This document shows, one piece after another, positions 31,240 through 40,336 of a stretch of DNA of 44,469 nt. Source of the DNA: Lachnospiraceae bacterium (GTDB lineage Bacteria; Bacillota; Clostridia; Lachnospirales; Lachnospiraceae). A model generated the notes under the pieces. It was not told where the DNA came from. It did no database searches and worked only from the letters and a program-made list of their open reading frames with translations. Made by a program: the position numbers and the translations under genes. The stretch lies in assembly GCA_017442585.1 (NCBI GenBank), contig JAFRZM010000010.1:1-44469 (forward strand), written 5' to 3'. Position 1 is the stretch's first letter. Each line of letters opens with the position of its first letter.

Positions 31240-32073
31240 CTATCCTCTTAGCTTTTTCTTGGTTTCTTCTTCTGCAGGCGAAAGAACTTTCTTTCCGTCT
31301 CCCATTATCTTTTCCGTATCACGAATATTCTTTACAAGTTCGCATAATTCGTACGGCTCTATCGATGCTTTCTGGTCCGAACCGTACATCGTTTTATCCA
31401 ATGTGATATGTCTCTCTATAGATGTTGCACCCATTGCTACCGCCAAAGCACTTATAAGAATTCCTGCCTCGTGTCCGCTGTAACCGACTTTGCAACCGTA
31501 CTTTTCAGCCAATGTATGTATAAGATTAAGATTTGCGTCTTCCTTCGGCATCGGATATGTGCTGTTGCAATGCATAAGTTCAAACGGGCAATCATGCTTC
31601 TTAAATATCTCAACCGCATGATCTATCTCATCTAACGTACTCATTCCCGTACCGATAAACGTATATCGCTTTTCAGATGCGATTTCCTCCAAAAGGTCGT
31701 CACGCACAAGCATCGCTGATGCAACTTTATTATATTTTAAATTATATTTACGTAAGAAAAGCTGTGAATCCACATCCCATGCGGATGCAAACCACTCTAT
31801 ACCTTTTTCTTTGCAATATCTGTCAATCTCGTCGTACTCTTTTTCACCGAACTCGAGGCCTTCCTTCTGCTCTCGCTGAGTTGTGCCCCAAGGGCTTTGA
31901 CGCGGTCCGTCCAGATATTCTTTTGTATATACTTTATCTACTGTTCTTTTCTGGAATTTAACTGCATCGCATCCGGCAACTACCGCCGCATCAATAAGCT
32001 TTTTAGCTATATTTAGATCTCCGTTATGATTAATTCCGATTTCTGCAGTTACAAAGACATGATTATTGTTCAT
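31240..32073 (-). CDS. NeuB-family synthase lacking the SAF domain
   Basis: A 277-residue TIM-barrel PEP aldolase. It has FVTAEIGINHNGDLNIAKKL, DAVKFQKRTVDKVY, FIGTGMSTLDEIDHAVEIF, LMHCNSTYPMPKEDANLNLI, GYSGHEAG and HITLDKTMYGSDQKASIEPY. It ends at KKKLRG, exactly where the SAF (antifreeze-like) domain would begin, so it is about 60 residues shorter than the other NeuB in this cluster. The stop is followed 3 bases later by the phosphatase-isomerase fusion, so a phosphorylated sugar (as in KDN 9-phosphate or KDO 8-phosphate synthesis) is a reasonable substrate. AAGGAG sits 8 bases before the ATG. Confidence 0.88.
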   Translation of the reverse strand: MNNNHVFVTAEIGINHNGDLNIAKKLIDAAVVAGCDAVKFQKRTVDKVYTKEYLDGPRQSPWGTTQREQKEGLEFGEKEYDEIDRYCKEKGIEWFASAWDVDSQLFLRKYNLKYNKVASAMLVRDDLLEEIASEKRYTFIGTGMSTLDEIDHAVEIFKKHDCPFELMHCNSTYPMPKEDANLNLIHTLAEKYGCKVGYSGHEAGILISALAVAMGATSIERHITLDKTMYGSDQKASIEPYELCELVKNIRDTEKIMGDGKKVLSPAEEETKKKLRG

Positions 32074-32124
32074 TTAACTTTCTCCTTAAACCTTCTTGTT
32101 TTATGCGCTCCAACGTTCCGCGCT

Positions 32125-32901
32125 CTACCAAACCTTCCACGGTGCGGCATTTTGTGCTATTAATTCTTCCAAAATGCGCTTCTCATGAAGTGAATCCATG
32201 CACTGCCAGAAACCTTTATGACGATAACTCATAAGTTCGCCTTCTTTGGCCAGTGTCTCAAGCGGCTCGCGCTCTAAGATTGTAGTATCGTCTTTAAGAT
32301 AATCAAATATCGCAGGCTCAAGTACCATATATCCCGCGTTTATAGAAACTTCCGCATTTGATTGCTTTTCACGGAAGGAACGTACTGCGCCGAGATAGTT
32401 GATATCCAATACGCCCTTATCCTGCTTTTGAGTTACGGCTGTAATTGTCGCTTTCTTTCCGTGACTCTTATGAAATTCGACAAGTTTTGCAATATCAACG
32501 TCGCAGACACCGTCGCCGTATGTAAGCATAAATGTCTCATTACCTATATACTTCTGCACACGTTTAAGACGGCCACCCGTCATTGTATCAAGTCCCGTAT
32601 CTACGCAGGTTACGCTCCACGGCTCGATATTGGCTTCGTTAACTATAACTTTACGTTTTCCGCCCTTAAACTCAAAAGTTACATCACAGTTATGAAGGAA
32701 ATAATCGTTAAACCATTCCTTTATCATGTACTGCTTATAACCGCAGCAAATAACAAACTCATTAAAACCGTAGTGTGAGTACTCCTTCATGATATGCCAG
32801 ATGATTGGTTTGTCATCAATCTCGATCATCGGCTTTGGCATGTAATCGGATTCTTCGGATATTCTGGTACCTCTACCACCTGCTAAGATTACTACTTTCA
32901 T
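32125..32901 (-). CDS. rfbF: Glucose-1-phosphate cytidylyltransferase
   Basis: A 258-residue nucleotidyltransferase. The N-terminal AGGRGTRISEESDYMPKPMI and the RfbF-specific blocks FVICCGYKQYMIKEWFNDYF, SVTCVDTGLDTMTGGRLKRV and MLTYGDGVCDVDI identify the CTP-dependent enzyme that makes CDP-glucose. The C-terminus has YRHKGFWQCMDSLHEKRILE. It is the first gene of the sugar cluster, 6 bases after the histidine kinase. CDP-glucose normally feeds a CDP-glucose 4,6-dehydratase (RfbG), which I do not see here. GAGGAG lies before the ATG. Confidence 0.95.
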   Translation of the reverse strand: MKVVILAGGRGTRISEESDYMPKPMIEIDDKPIIWHIMKEYSHYGFNEFVICCGYKQYMIKEWFNDYFLHNCDVTFEFKGGKRKVIVNEANIEPWSVTCVDTGLDTMTGGRLKRVQKYIGNETFMLTYGDGVCDVDIAKLVEFHKSHGKKATITAVTQKQDKGVLDINYLGAVRSFREKQSNAEVSINAGYMVLEPAIFDYLKDDTTILEREPLETLAKEGELMSYRHKGFWQCMDSLHEKRILEELIAQNAAPWKVW

Positions 32902-32907
32902 AAAACT

Positions 32908-34728
32908 TTACTCCTCATAAACTATCTCGCTTACATCGAGAACATCTTCCAATAAATTACCCAACTTCTCCATATCCACAGGCTTTACGAGGAAGTGCGT
33001 AACTCCTACTTCCTTGAAAAGCTCCAAGGCTTCATTCATCGCGTTTGCAGTAAATGCAACCATTCTGGCGTCCTTATAATAGCCTTCGAATTCCTGAAGT
33101 TCTCTGATATAGCGGATTGCCTCGATTCCGTCCATCTTCGGCATCATGTGATCCATCAAAATCACATCGTACTTTTTACGGCGCGCCATAAATATCGCGT
33201 CTTCACCGCTACGCGCGGTATCCGCTTTGACCTCGAAGGCGTTTAGAAGTCCACGCGTTACAAGCAGATTCGTATTATTATCATCTACAATAAGTATATC
33301 GACATTCGGCGCGGTAAATTTACGTTTCGGTGCAACGACATTGCTCATATCCTCCGTCGTCATAGTTTCGACGTTTTCTTTTACGACGCCTTGTTTGATC
33401 TTACAGGTAAAAGTGCTTCCGATTCCGTATTCACTTTCAACCGTTATGTCGCCGCCCATTAAGTGTGCGAGCTGACGCGCGATTGCAAGTCCGAGACCTG
33501 TTCCTTCCTTCTCGCGATTCTTTCTTGTATCAAACTGTTTAAACGAATCGAATATCCTCTCCAGATGCTCCGGCTCTATACCCATTCCGGTGTCTTTAAC
33601 GACGAATGTTATCTCTTTCGTTTCATCATTTATGTCGCGCGACGAAACGCTCAAAGAAACACTTCCCTTGTCAGTGTATTTTACGGCGTTTGTCAAAAGG
33701 TTTATCAAAATCTGCTTAACTCTTATATCATCACCATACAGTGCCTTTGGTACAGACTCATCGATGCCGCCGACAAGACGTATATCCTTATCCCCGACTC
33801 TTGCTTCTAATATCATTCTGACATTATGAAGCATTGCAGTAACGTCGTAGTTTCTCGGAATAAGCGTCATATTACCGGAATCAATCTTTGAATAATCCAA
33901 TATATCATTAATAAGCGTAACCAATGATTCTCCTGAATCCTTGATGCACTCGACATATTTTTTCTGTGCGGCATTAAGCTCGGTATCAAGAAGAAGATCC
34001 GTCATTCCGACTACCGCGTTCATAGGCGTTCTTATCTCATGCGACATATTTGCAAGGAAGGACGACTTCGCACGGTTCTCCTTTGAAGCCTCTGTCTCTT
34101 TAAAAATAGCTTTATCCAGGCGCCTATAAAGCAACACTATCACCAATGTAAATATTATAATGGAAACAAGGCCGACTGCGATTATCATTGCACGTGGACG
34201 TGCTGCAGCCGCAAGAATAATACTCTTGTCATAGACCGTGACAAGAGCCCAGTGGTATTTACTGATATAATTGTATAAAACTATAACCTGGCGACCTTCG
34301 TTGTCTTTTGCGTTATAGCTTATGGATTTTGCGGAACCTTTTTCTTTGATTCTTGCGATGACATCAAGCAAAAGCGCGGACTCAACCTTTTCCCCGGCAT
34401 CATTTGAATCATCCGAGATAACGTATTCGTTGTTTCCGATATCTAAAATGTAATAGCTTTTGCCTTCTTGTTCTTTTGTAGACATGCTTTTAAGCAGGCG
34501 CTTAAGACTTCCGGCACTCGAAACACCGGTCTTAAAATCATGCTGTGACATATATTCTCGGATGGCAGCGGCTTTTGCCGTCGACTCGTCCGCCATACTC
34601 GTTATTATCGAATCCTCGAAATTCTTTGTAACATAGTAATCCGCCATAAAAAAGAGCGCACTGACTATGAGCACGAAAGAGAATACCAGGATCAAAAAAA
34701 ACGATTTTTTATTTACTGTCTTTTTCAT
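32908..34728 (-). CDS. Hybrid sensor histidine kinase with receiver domain
   Basis: A 606-residue membrane kinase. TM1 (about 10-30) and TM2 (about 180-200) flank an extracytoplasmic sensor region of 150 residues (Cache-like by size). Then follow HisKA with [20 protein letters not shown] (H230), HATPase with N-box N347, DTGMG (379-383) and GTGLGL (409-414), and a C-terminal REC with [14 protein letters not shown] and phospho-acceptor D526 in [13 protein letters not shown]. No output regulator gene is adjacent, so the partner is elsewhere. It lies 6 bases after the DNA glycosylase and 6 bases before rfbF, so it may be co-transcribed with the sugar cluster. The ribosome site is weak. Confidence 0.93.
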   Translation of the reverse strand: MKKTVNKKSFFLILVFSFVLIVSALFFMADYYVTKNFEDSIITSMADESTAKAAAIREYMSQHDFKTGVSSAGSLKRLLKSMSTKEQEGKSYYILDIGNNEYVISDDSNDAGEKVESALLLDVIARIKEKGSAKSISYNAKDNEGRQVIVLYNYISKYHWALVTVYDKSIILAAAARPRAMIIAVGLVSIIIFTLVIVLLYRRLDKAIFKETEASKENRAKSSFLANMSHEIRTPMNAVVGMTDLLLDTELNAAQKKYVECIKDSGESLVTLINDILDYSKIDSGNMTLIPRNYDVTAMLHNVRMILEARVGDKDIRLVGGIDESVPKALYGDDIRVKQILINLLTNAVKYTDKGSVSLSVSSRDINDETKEITFVVKDTGMGIEPEHLERIFDSFKQFDTRKNREKEGTGLGLAIARQLAHLMGGDITVESEYGIGSTFTCKIKQGVVKENVETMTTEDMSNVVAPKRKFTAPNVDILIVDDNNTNLLVTRGLLNAFEVKADTARSGEDAIFMARRKKYDVILMDHMMPKMDGIEAIRYIRELQEFEGYYKDARMVAFTANAMNEALELFKEVGVTHFLVKPVDMEKLGNLLEDVLDVSEIVYEE

Positions 34729-34734
34729 AAATAT

Positions 34735-35634
34735 CTAGTCCAAAAGATTCTTATTATGCGTAATGTAGTAGAAGATGTACTGCTGGATTATACCGGCTTC
34801 GTCACCGAATTCCGAAAATGGACTTTTACCTTCAAAAAATCTATCTATAACCTTGCCTATCCATGTATCGATAGGCGCTATTGCTGTCCTTCCGTAGGCA
34901 AAAAGGGCTACGCACGAAGCCACTTTAAGCCCTACACCGTCGAACTCCTGCAACTTCATAAGAAGATCGACGTCAGAAAGCTTATTCATATCATCCAAAA
35001 GCTTAGGCTTTTTAAGAAGCACTTTGACCGTGTTATATATATAATCGTCCCTATAGCCAAGCTTCATATCAATTAAATCTACAGGCTCGATATCGGCAAG
35101 CTGCTGTAATGTCGGGAAGAAATAAAGATCAGGATACTTAATCTTTGATCCGAATTTTTCAGCAAAAAGCTCGACACTGGTCTTTATCGCAGGAATGGAC
35201 TTGCGCTGTGAAATTATAAAGGATATAAGAGTCTCTAACGGATCTTGCTTTAAGATTCTTATACCTTTACCGAATTCAAGCGCATCATCAAGGAATTTTG
35301 AATGACCTTTGGCATTTTTTCTTAATTCTTCGTAGTTACGATCAAGGTCAAAGTAAGGCACTACCACTTCATCGAAAAACTTCGGACTTGCATAGAAAAG
35401 CGGAGCGTCTTCGTTCTTTTTACGCGGCGCTTTAAGCTTATTTACAGGCACAGACTGATCCACAAAGTGGGTCTGGGCGCTTATCTCATACATCGTAGGA
35501 ATTATCTCTTTGATGTAGATGACGTTATTCTTGTAGAGGAAGCGATAATATTCGCCGGTTCCGTCCACACGAAAAGCCTGTCCCGAATCTGCGATTTTCG
35601 GCAATGACAGATCGTCATAGATTCTAAAAATCAT
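34735..35634 (-). CDS. Ogg-type HhH-GPD DNA glycosylase
   Basis: A 299-residue base-excision repair enzyme. An N-terminal OGG_N-like domain (1-110) precedes the helix-hairpin-helix glycosylase. LISFIISQRKSIPAIKTSVE leads to FDGVGLKVASCVALFAYGRT with the catalytic lysine K237, and PIDTWI with the catalytic aspartate D256. The GVGxKVAxC plus P-x-D arrangement is that of Ogg1, which removes 8-oxoguanine and cleaves the strand. 3-methyladenine glycosylase (AlkA) lacks the lysine, so Ogg is preferred. AGAAAGG lies 6 bases before the ATG. It is 54 bases after the carboxypeptidase. Confidence 0.9.
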   Translation of the reverse strand: MIFRIYDDLSLPKIADSGQAFRVDGTGEYYRFLYKNNVIYIKEIIPTMYEISAQTHFVDQSVPVNKLKAPRKKNEDAPLFYASPKFFDEVVVPYFDLDRNYEELRKNAKGHSKFLDDALEFGKGIRILKQDPLETLISFIISQRKSIPAIKTSVELFAEKFGSKIKYPDLYFFPTLQQLADIEPVDLIDMKLGYRDDYIYNTVKVLLKKPKLLDDMNKLSDVDLLMKLQEFDGVGLKVASCVALFAYGRTAIAPIDTWIGKVIDRFFEGKSPFSEFGDEAGIIQQYIFYYITHNKNLLD

Positions 35635-35688
35635 ATGGTGCCTTTCTTCTTCTCTGATAAAGTTAAAGATGCGAATATTCCTCGCTCT

Positions 35689-37248
35689 TTAAACATTTAA
35701 ATCGTATAATTTATTATACTTCTTTTTGTAGTAGTTTATCAATTGTTTAGCTGTTAAATCTTCGTGACAGACGTCTTTTAAAGTGTCTTTCGGAAGTTTT
35801 GTATTTCCGTAATAGTGGATGTTCTCGTCTAAGTATTTCGTAATTTTTCCAATCTCTTTATTACGCAAAATATCATCAACCGGACCCAAATCACGCTCGA
35901 TAGCACTAAGAAGCATACCATCATAGACATTACCCAAAAGATATGTCGGGAAGTAGCCGAATAATCCGTTGCCCCAATGCATATCCTGCAAGATTCCGAG
36001 AGATGGTTTAGGCGGAACTATTCCCAAATACTCCTTTGTCTTCTCATTCCACATATCTTCAAGATCATTTACGCAAGCGTGGTTTACAAAGATTTCCTTT
36101 TCAATTTCATATCTCAAAATTATATGAAGACAATATGTAAGCTCGTCCGCACTCGTCCTTATATATGTAGGTTTGACGTTATTAATAATGTTATTAAATT
36201 CATCAAGTGTAATCGCTTTTAATCCCGGAAGGATATCTGATATATCATCATATATCGGCTCCCAGAACGCTATATTATGCGCCAGAATGTTTTCAAAAAA
36301 CCTCGACTGGCTCTCGTTTAATGCCGCATATTTACAGCCATCTGCAGGAAGCGAGTCAAATTCCGGATTGACATTTTGCCAGAAGATTGCATGACCGCCC
36401 TCATGAATAGACGAGAACATAGAACGGATACAGTCATCTTCATGGAAATTATTTAAAAATCTCGCATCACCGTGAGAAAACCCCATTGTAAAAGGATGTA
36501 ATCCCTGCGATGTAGTTCCTTTATTAAAGTCAAATCCAATGTACTTTAATAAATAGTTTTGAGCTTCTTCTTCCTGATGTTTTGTATGATTAGTCGACAA
36601 CCTGTCTATTTTATTTCTTCCGTATATCGCAAGCTGTCCCATACGCATGCGCTTTTTAGTCATGATTTCTTTTATAAGCGGGATAAGCTCTTGTTTTATA
36701 TCATTAAAAAGTCTGTCGTATGTTGCGGTATCCATTCCCGGTTCGCAATCGGAAAGAAGGGAATCAAAGATGCCATCATCGCCTGGTTTTAATGACTTCT
36801 TGCAGGATTGAACCTGCGCGGTAAGATTTGCAATTTTGTATAAATCATCCTTAAAAATGCTGTAATCCTCGGCTGCTCTTGCCTTCTTCCAGCTCGCGTC
36901 CGCCTCCATCTTGACACTTTCAAGATCCAGGAACAGTTCCTTCGGGACGTCTTTAAGCTCGTCGAATTCACGCTTTGTCTCCTTAATGGAATACGCAAGA
37001 TATGACGGAAGCTTAGAATCATCCTTAAGACTCTCATATAACGAATTCGTAACTTCGTAAAGCTCATCACCGGTCTGCATTGCATAAAGCTGCTCGGAAA
37101 TAGTCGCTATCGCACGATTGCGGCGATATGCACCTTCCGGCGGCATAACAGTCATACTGTCAAACTTTAAAAGAGCCAGTACATGCTCATAGTCATATAT
37201 TTTCTCCATCAAGGCTCTGTAACAGGCCAAATCTTTCTCCAATGACAT
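35689..37248 (-). CDS. M32 family carboxypeptidase (Taq type)
   Basis: A 519-residue zinc metallocarboxypeptidase. The zinc motif HEGGH lies at 282-286 in SSIHEGGHAIFWQN (usual HEXXH). Other M32 landmarks are HPFTMGFSHGDARF (251-264), ESQSRFFENIL and YCLHIILRYEIEK. It is cytosolic and removes C-terminal residues from peptides. Length is normal (about 500). It sits 4 bases after tdk and probably shares its message; GGAAGG overlaps the end of tdk. Confidence 0.95.
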   Translation of the reverse strand: MSLEKDLACYRALMEKIYDYEHVLALLKFDSMTVMPPEGAYRRNRAIATISEQLYAMQTGDELYEVTNSLYESLKDDSKLPSYLAYSIKETKREFDELKDVPKELFLDLESVKMEADASWKKARAAEDYSIFKDDLYKIANLTAQVQSCKKSLKPGDDGIFDSLLSDCEPGMDTATYDRLFNDIKQELIPLIKEIMTKKRMRMGQLAIYGRNKIDRLSTNHTKHQEEEAQNYLLKYIGFDFNKGTTSQGLHPFTMGFSHGDARFLNNFHEDDCIRSMFSSIHEGGHAIFWQNVNPEFDSLPADGCKYAALNESQSRFFENILAHNIAFWEPIYDDISDILPGLKAITLDEFNNIINNVKPTYIRTSADELTYCLHIILRYEIEKEIFVNHACVNDLEDMWNEKTKEYLGIVPPKPSLGILQDMHWGNGLFGYFPTYLLGNVYDGMLLSAIERDLGPVDDILRNKEIGKITKYLDENIHYYGNTKLPKDTLKDVCHEDLTAKQLINYYKKKYNKLYDLNV

Positions 37249-37252
37249 ACGT

Positions 37253-37825
37253 CTAACCTTCCATCTGTTTTAACTTCCAACATCTATGGCACATAGCTAT
37301 ATAGCTGTCGTTACCGCCGAGCATGACCTGGTCACCCTTGGTAATGATACGGCCCTTGGAATCGATACGTGCGTTAACCGTTGCCTTTGAACCGCAGGCA
37401 CAGACCGTCTTAATCTCCGTCAACGAATCCGCAATCTCCATAAGACGCTTAGATCCCGGGAAGAAATGCGTTAAAAAGTCCGTCCTTAGGCCAAAGCACA
37501 AAACAGGGATATCACGTGTATCTACGATGGTCCTTAATTCATCAATCTGCTCCGGCGTCAAAAACTGCGCTTCGTCAGCGATAATAACATCGAAATTGCC
37601 CTTCTTATCAAGTTCCCCGATGATGCTATCCGTCGGTTTAATAACGTCTGCTTCTTCCACGAGACCAATCCTGCTCTTAACAAGCGAGGCACCGTCTCTC
37701 GTATCTGTCGACGGCTTTATAAGCCAGACCGTCATCTTTAATTCTTCGTAATTAAACTTTGTAATTAAGGCCTGCGCGGATTTACTTGATCCCATCGCGC
37801 CGTATTTAAAATATAACTTTGCCAT
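37253..37825 (-). CDS. tdk: Thymidine kinase
   Basis: A 190-residue type II (E. coli-like) thymidine kinase. The P-loop is GAMGSSKS (9-16; related to GAMNAGKS), with the base-pair motif VIIADEAQFL and the zinc-binding CACGSKA and CHRCW. It phosphorylates thymidine for salvage in the cytosol. The Lys and Ser of the P-loop are kept, so activity is expected despite the unusual GSS. It follows a lipoprotein gene by 34 bases and precedes the M32 peptidase by 4. Confidence 0.95.
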   Translation of the reverse strand: MAKLYFKYGAMGSSKSAQALITKFNYEELKMTVWLIKPSTDTRDGASLVKSRIGLVEEADVIKPTDSIIGELDKKGNFDVIIADEAQFLTPEQIDELRTIVDTRDIPVLCFGLRTDFLTHFFPGSKRLMEIADSLTEIKTVCACGSKATVNARIDSKGRIITKGDQVMLGGNDSYIAMCHRCWKLKQMEG

Positions 37826-37859
37826 AAAACCCTCTCATTTTTTATAAATTTACAGGAAT

Positions 37860-38888
37860 CTATTCTTCCTTTGCGTCAATATCCTTCCATTCAACAACCG
37901 GATAGTCAGTATCCGTATTATCAAAGCCGTACTGTGCAAAAACACTCTCAAGGAACGTTCCTGCCTTATCCGGTGCAACTACATTAACCTGCTTATTCTT
38001 ATAGTACTCAGCATATTCCGGATCTGCTTCTTTAAATTCATCCTTTGAATCCGCAAAGATAAAATACATATGTTTCTTTGAGAACTCATAATACTCCATC
38101 GCATCATAATTCTCCCAGTCGTACTCTGCAGTCTTTATCATCTCAAGGCTGTATGCGTTCTCTTCATCTTCTTCTGTGCAAAGCTCAGGCACAGTCGGAA
38201 ATTCTGTAGAATCGATTACTTCCGGAAGATATCCCGCAGGAATAATACATGCTCTAAGTCCGAGCGCTGTATCCACCGACACGATAAAGTTAACATTGCC
38301 TGCAGCATCAATATAGCGATACTCTGTCACATGCTCAAACGCGCTGTTTGAACCACCCGAAATCACGATACCGTTTATCAAAATATCGGAATAACCTCTG
38401 TAGTAACTATCCGTTCTTAAGATAACGCGGAGTGTTCCGTTAAAATTCTTAACTACCGCCATTATCTCTGCGAAATCATTTTTATCCTCGTTTGTATATA
38501 CAAACTTAAGCGCAAGCTCGGCTTCGCCATCCCCGCCCGCATCGATTGCACCATACTGAATCTTGTCGAGAATACCCGGCATATAGTATTCACCTTCACT
38601 TGAGGCAAAAGCTTCCGCCATTTCATTTATGGTGTATGCTTTGTCCTTTGTAAGGCCTTCTATACCGTCATTTGCAAGCGCGCTGACTTCACCGTTTATA
38701 AACTTTTCCAAAAGCTTATTGTTCTCAGGCTCTTTGGATTCTTTATTGTTATCGGTATTGTCGCCTGCTTCTGTATTGGTATTATCTGTATTTCCTGCGT
38801 TGCTCTTATTATCATCATGCTTAGCACATCCAATAAGAACCATGCTTAAAATCAAACCCACTATAAGTAAAACTCTTATTTTTTTCAT
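37860..38888 (-). CDS. Predicted lipoprotein of unknown function
   Basis: A 342-residue protein with a basic start, hydrophobic core (4-18) and lipobox MVLIGC (Cys about 21), so it should be lipid-anchored outside the cell. A D/N/T/K-rich linker runs about 22-57. The mature domain includes GAIDAGGDGEAELALKFVYT, a D-G-D-G-E-x-E-L motif seen in many Clostridial lipoproteins that bind nothing known. I do not recognise the fold. It has a layout similar to the lipoproteins at 11844 and 40477. It lies 23 bases after the aldehyde dehydrogenase. Confidence 0.75.
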   Translation of the reverse strand: MKKIRVLLIVGLILSMVLIGCAKHDDNKSNAGNTDNTNTEAGDNTDNNKESKEPENNKLLEKFINGEVSALANDGIEGLTKDKAYTINEMAEAFASSEGEYYMPGILDKIQYGAIDAGGDGEAELALKFVYTNEDKNDFAEIMAVVKNFNGTLRVILRTDSYYRGYSDILINGIVISGGSNSAFEHVTEYRYIDAAGNVNFIVSVDTALGLRACIIPAGYLPEVIDSTEFPTVPELCTEEDEENAYSLEMIKTAEYDWENYDAMEYYEFSKKHMYFIFADSKDEFKEADPEYAEYYKNKQVNVVAPDKAGTFLESVFAQYGFDNTDTDYPVVEWKDIDAKEE

Positions 38889-38911
38889 CTCTCACATACC
38901 TCTTTAAATAA

Positions 38912-40294
38912 CTATTTCTGCCACTTTTCGCGTCCCATAAAACGCGCAATAATCTCTTTTTTCGTCTTTGTATACGGATGATAACGAAGCGCCGGATCCA
39001 TATCCGAGAAATTCATAAGCACGCTTCTTCTATGTGTGAACGTCTCAAACGATTTCTTTCCGTGATAATTGCCCATACCGGAATTACCAACACCACCAAA
39101 CGGCATCTTCGGCGATACGATATGCATAATCACATCGTTCACGCAGCCGCCGCCAAACGATAACGAATGAAGAATGCGGTTAACCACCGACTTACGTCTC
39201 GTGAATAAATAAAGTGCCAACGGCTTTTCTCTGTTTCTCACGAAATCAATTACTTCATCTAATTCGCTATAAGTTATAACAGGTAAAAGCGGTCCGAATA
39301 TTTCATCCTGCATAAGTTCGGATTGAGGATCCACGTCCGTTAAAAGCGTAGGCTCGATAAAACGCTCCGACTCAGATACGGTACCTCCAACGCGTATTGT
39401 ACCCTGTGTCAAAAGATTCTCCAAACGCCTAAAATGCTTTTCATTTATAATAACCGGCATTTCGGAATAATCGCCGTTCGGGAATGCCTTCTTTACAGCC
39501 TTTTCAAATTCTATAATGAATTCTTCTAACCTGGATTCATGTATCAAAAGGTAATCAGGTGCGATGCATGTCTGTCCCGCATTTAAAGCCTTGCCGAAAA
39601 CCAGACGTTTAGCAGCAAGACGAATATTTGCCGTCTCGTCCACAATGACAGGGCTTTTACCTCCTAATTCAAGGGTTATAGGAGTAAGATTCTTCGCTGC
39701 GGCCTCCATAACAACCTTACCTACAGAAACCGAACCTGTAAAGAAGATATAATCAAATCTCTGATTAAAAAGCTCTTGATTCTCTGCGCGACCACCCTCT
39801 ACTACTGCCACGTACTCAGGCGGGAAGGTCTCAAGAAGAATCCTTTTAATCTCATGCGAAGTGTTCGTGGCATACGCAGACGGTTTAACTACAGCACAGT
39901 TTCCTGCGGATATCGCACCGATTAATGCCTGGAAGCAAAGGTTTATCGGATAGTTCCACGGAGAAACAATCAAAGCTACACCGTAAGGCTCCGGGCATAT
40001 ATAACCCACGCCCGGCAAATGTGTAGGATTAGCCGATACCATGCGACGTGCCATCCACTTCTTTAAATGCTTCTTATGATATCTGATCTCCTCCAAAGCG
40101 ATACCGACTTCCGTCATGTATCCTTCATAAGGAGTTTTTCTCAAATCATCGTACAAGGCCTTTAAAAGCGCCTTCTCATTTCTTTTTATAGCTTCTTCCA
40201 ACTTCGTAAGCTGCTGCATTCTGAAAGCATAAGACTTCGTGATTCCGGAATTAAAATATTCACGCTGTCTTTCGACAATCTCTTTAATATTCAT
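38912..40294 (-). CDS. Aldehyde dehydrogenase (class 3 type)
   Basis: A 460-residue NAD(P)-dependent aldehyde dehydrogenase. The Rossmann side has VSPWNYPINLCFQAL (N114) and FFTGSVSVGK (184-193). The active site has LELGGKSP (E209) and NAGQTCIAPDY (nucleophile C243). The short length and lack of an N-terminal extension place it with class 3/fatty aldehyde enzymes. Substrate unknown. A C-terminal MPFGGVGNSGMGNYHGKKSF block is canonical. It is the first gene after the divergent promoter region and probably begins a long minus-strand transcript; the extended -10 promoter is at 40337-40345 and AAGGAGGG is before the ATG. Confidence 0.95.
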   Translation of the reverse strand: MNIKEIVERQREYFNSGITKSYAFRMQQLTKLEEAIKRNEKALLKALYDDLRKTPYEGYMTEVGIALEEIRYHKKHLKKWMARRMVSANPTHLPGVGYICPEPYGVALIVSPWNYPINLCFQALIGAISAGNCAVVKPSAYATNTSHEIKRILLETFPPEYVAVVEGGRAENQELFNQRFDYIFFTGSVSVGKVVMEAAAKNLTPITLELGGKSPVIVDETANIRLAAKRLVFGKALNAGQTCIAPDYLLIHESRLEEFIIEFEKAVKKAFPNGDYSEMPVIINEKHFRRLENLLTQGTIRVGGTVSESERFIEPTLLTDVDPQSELMQDEIFGPLLPVITYSELDEVIDFVRNREKPLALYLFTRRKSVVNRILHSLSFGGGCVNDVIMHIVSPKMPFGGVGNSGMGNYHGKKSFETFTHRRSVLMNFSDMDPALRYHPYTKTKKEIIARFMGREKWQK

Positions 40295-40336
40295 TCTTCA
40301 CACCCTCCTTTATAAAACTTACCGACACTTGAGTTT

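Noticed and set aside
37253-37825. Thymidine kinase P-loop GAMGSSKS as a sign of a dead enzyme
   Set aside because: The key Lys-Ser and all other motifs, including the zinc cysteines, are intact, so it is probably an active variant.
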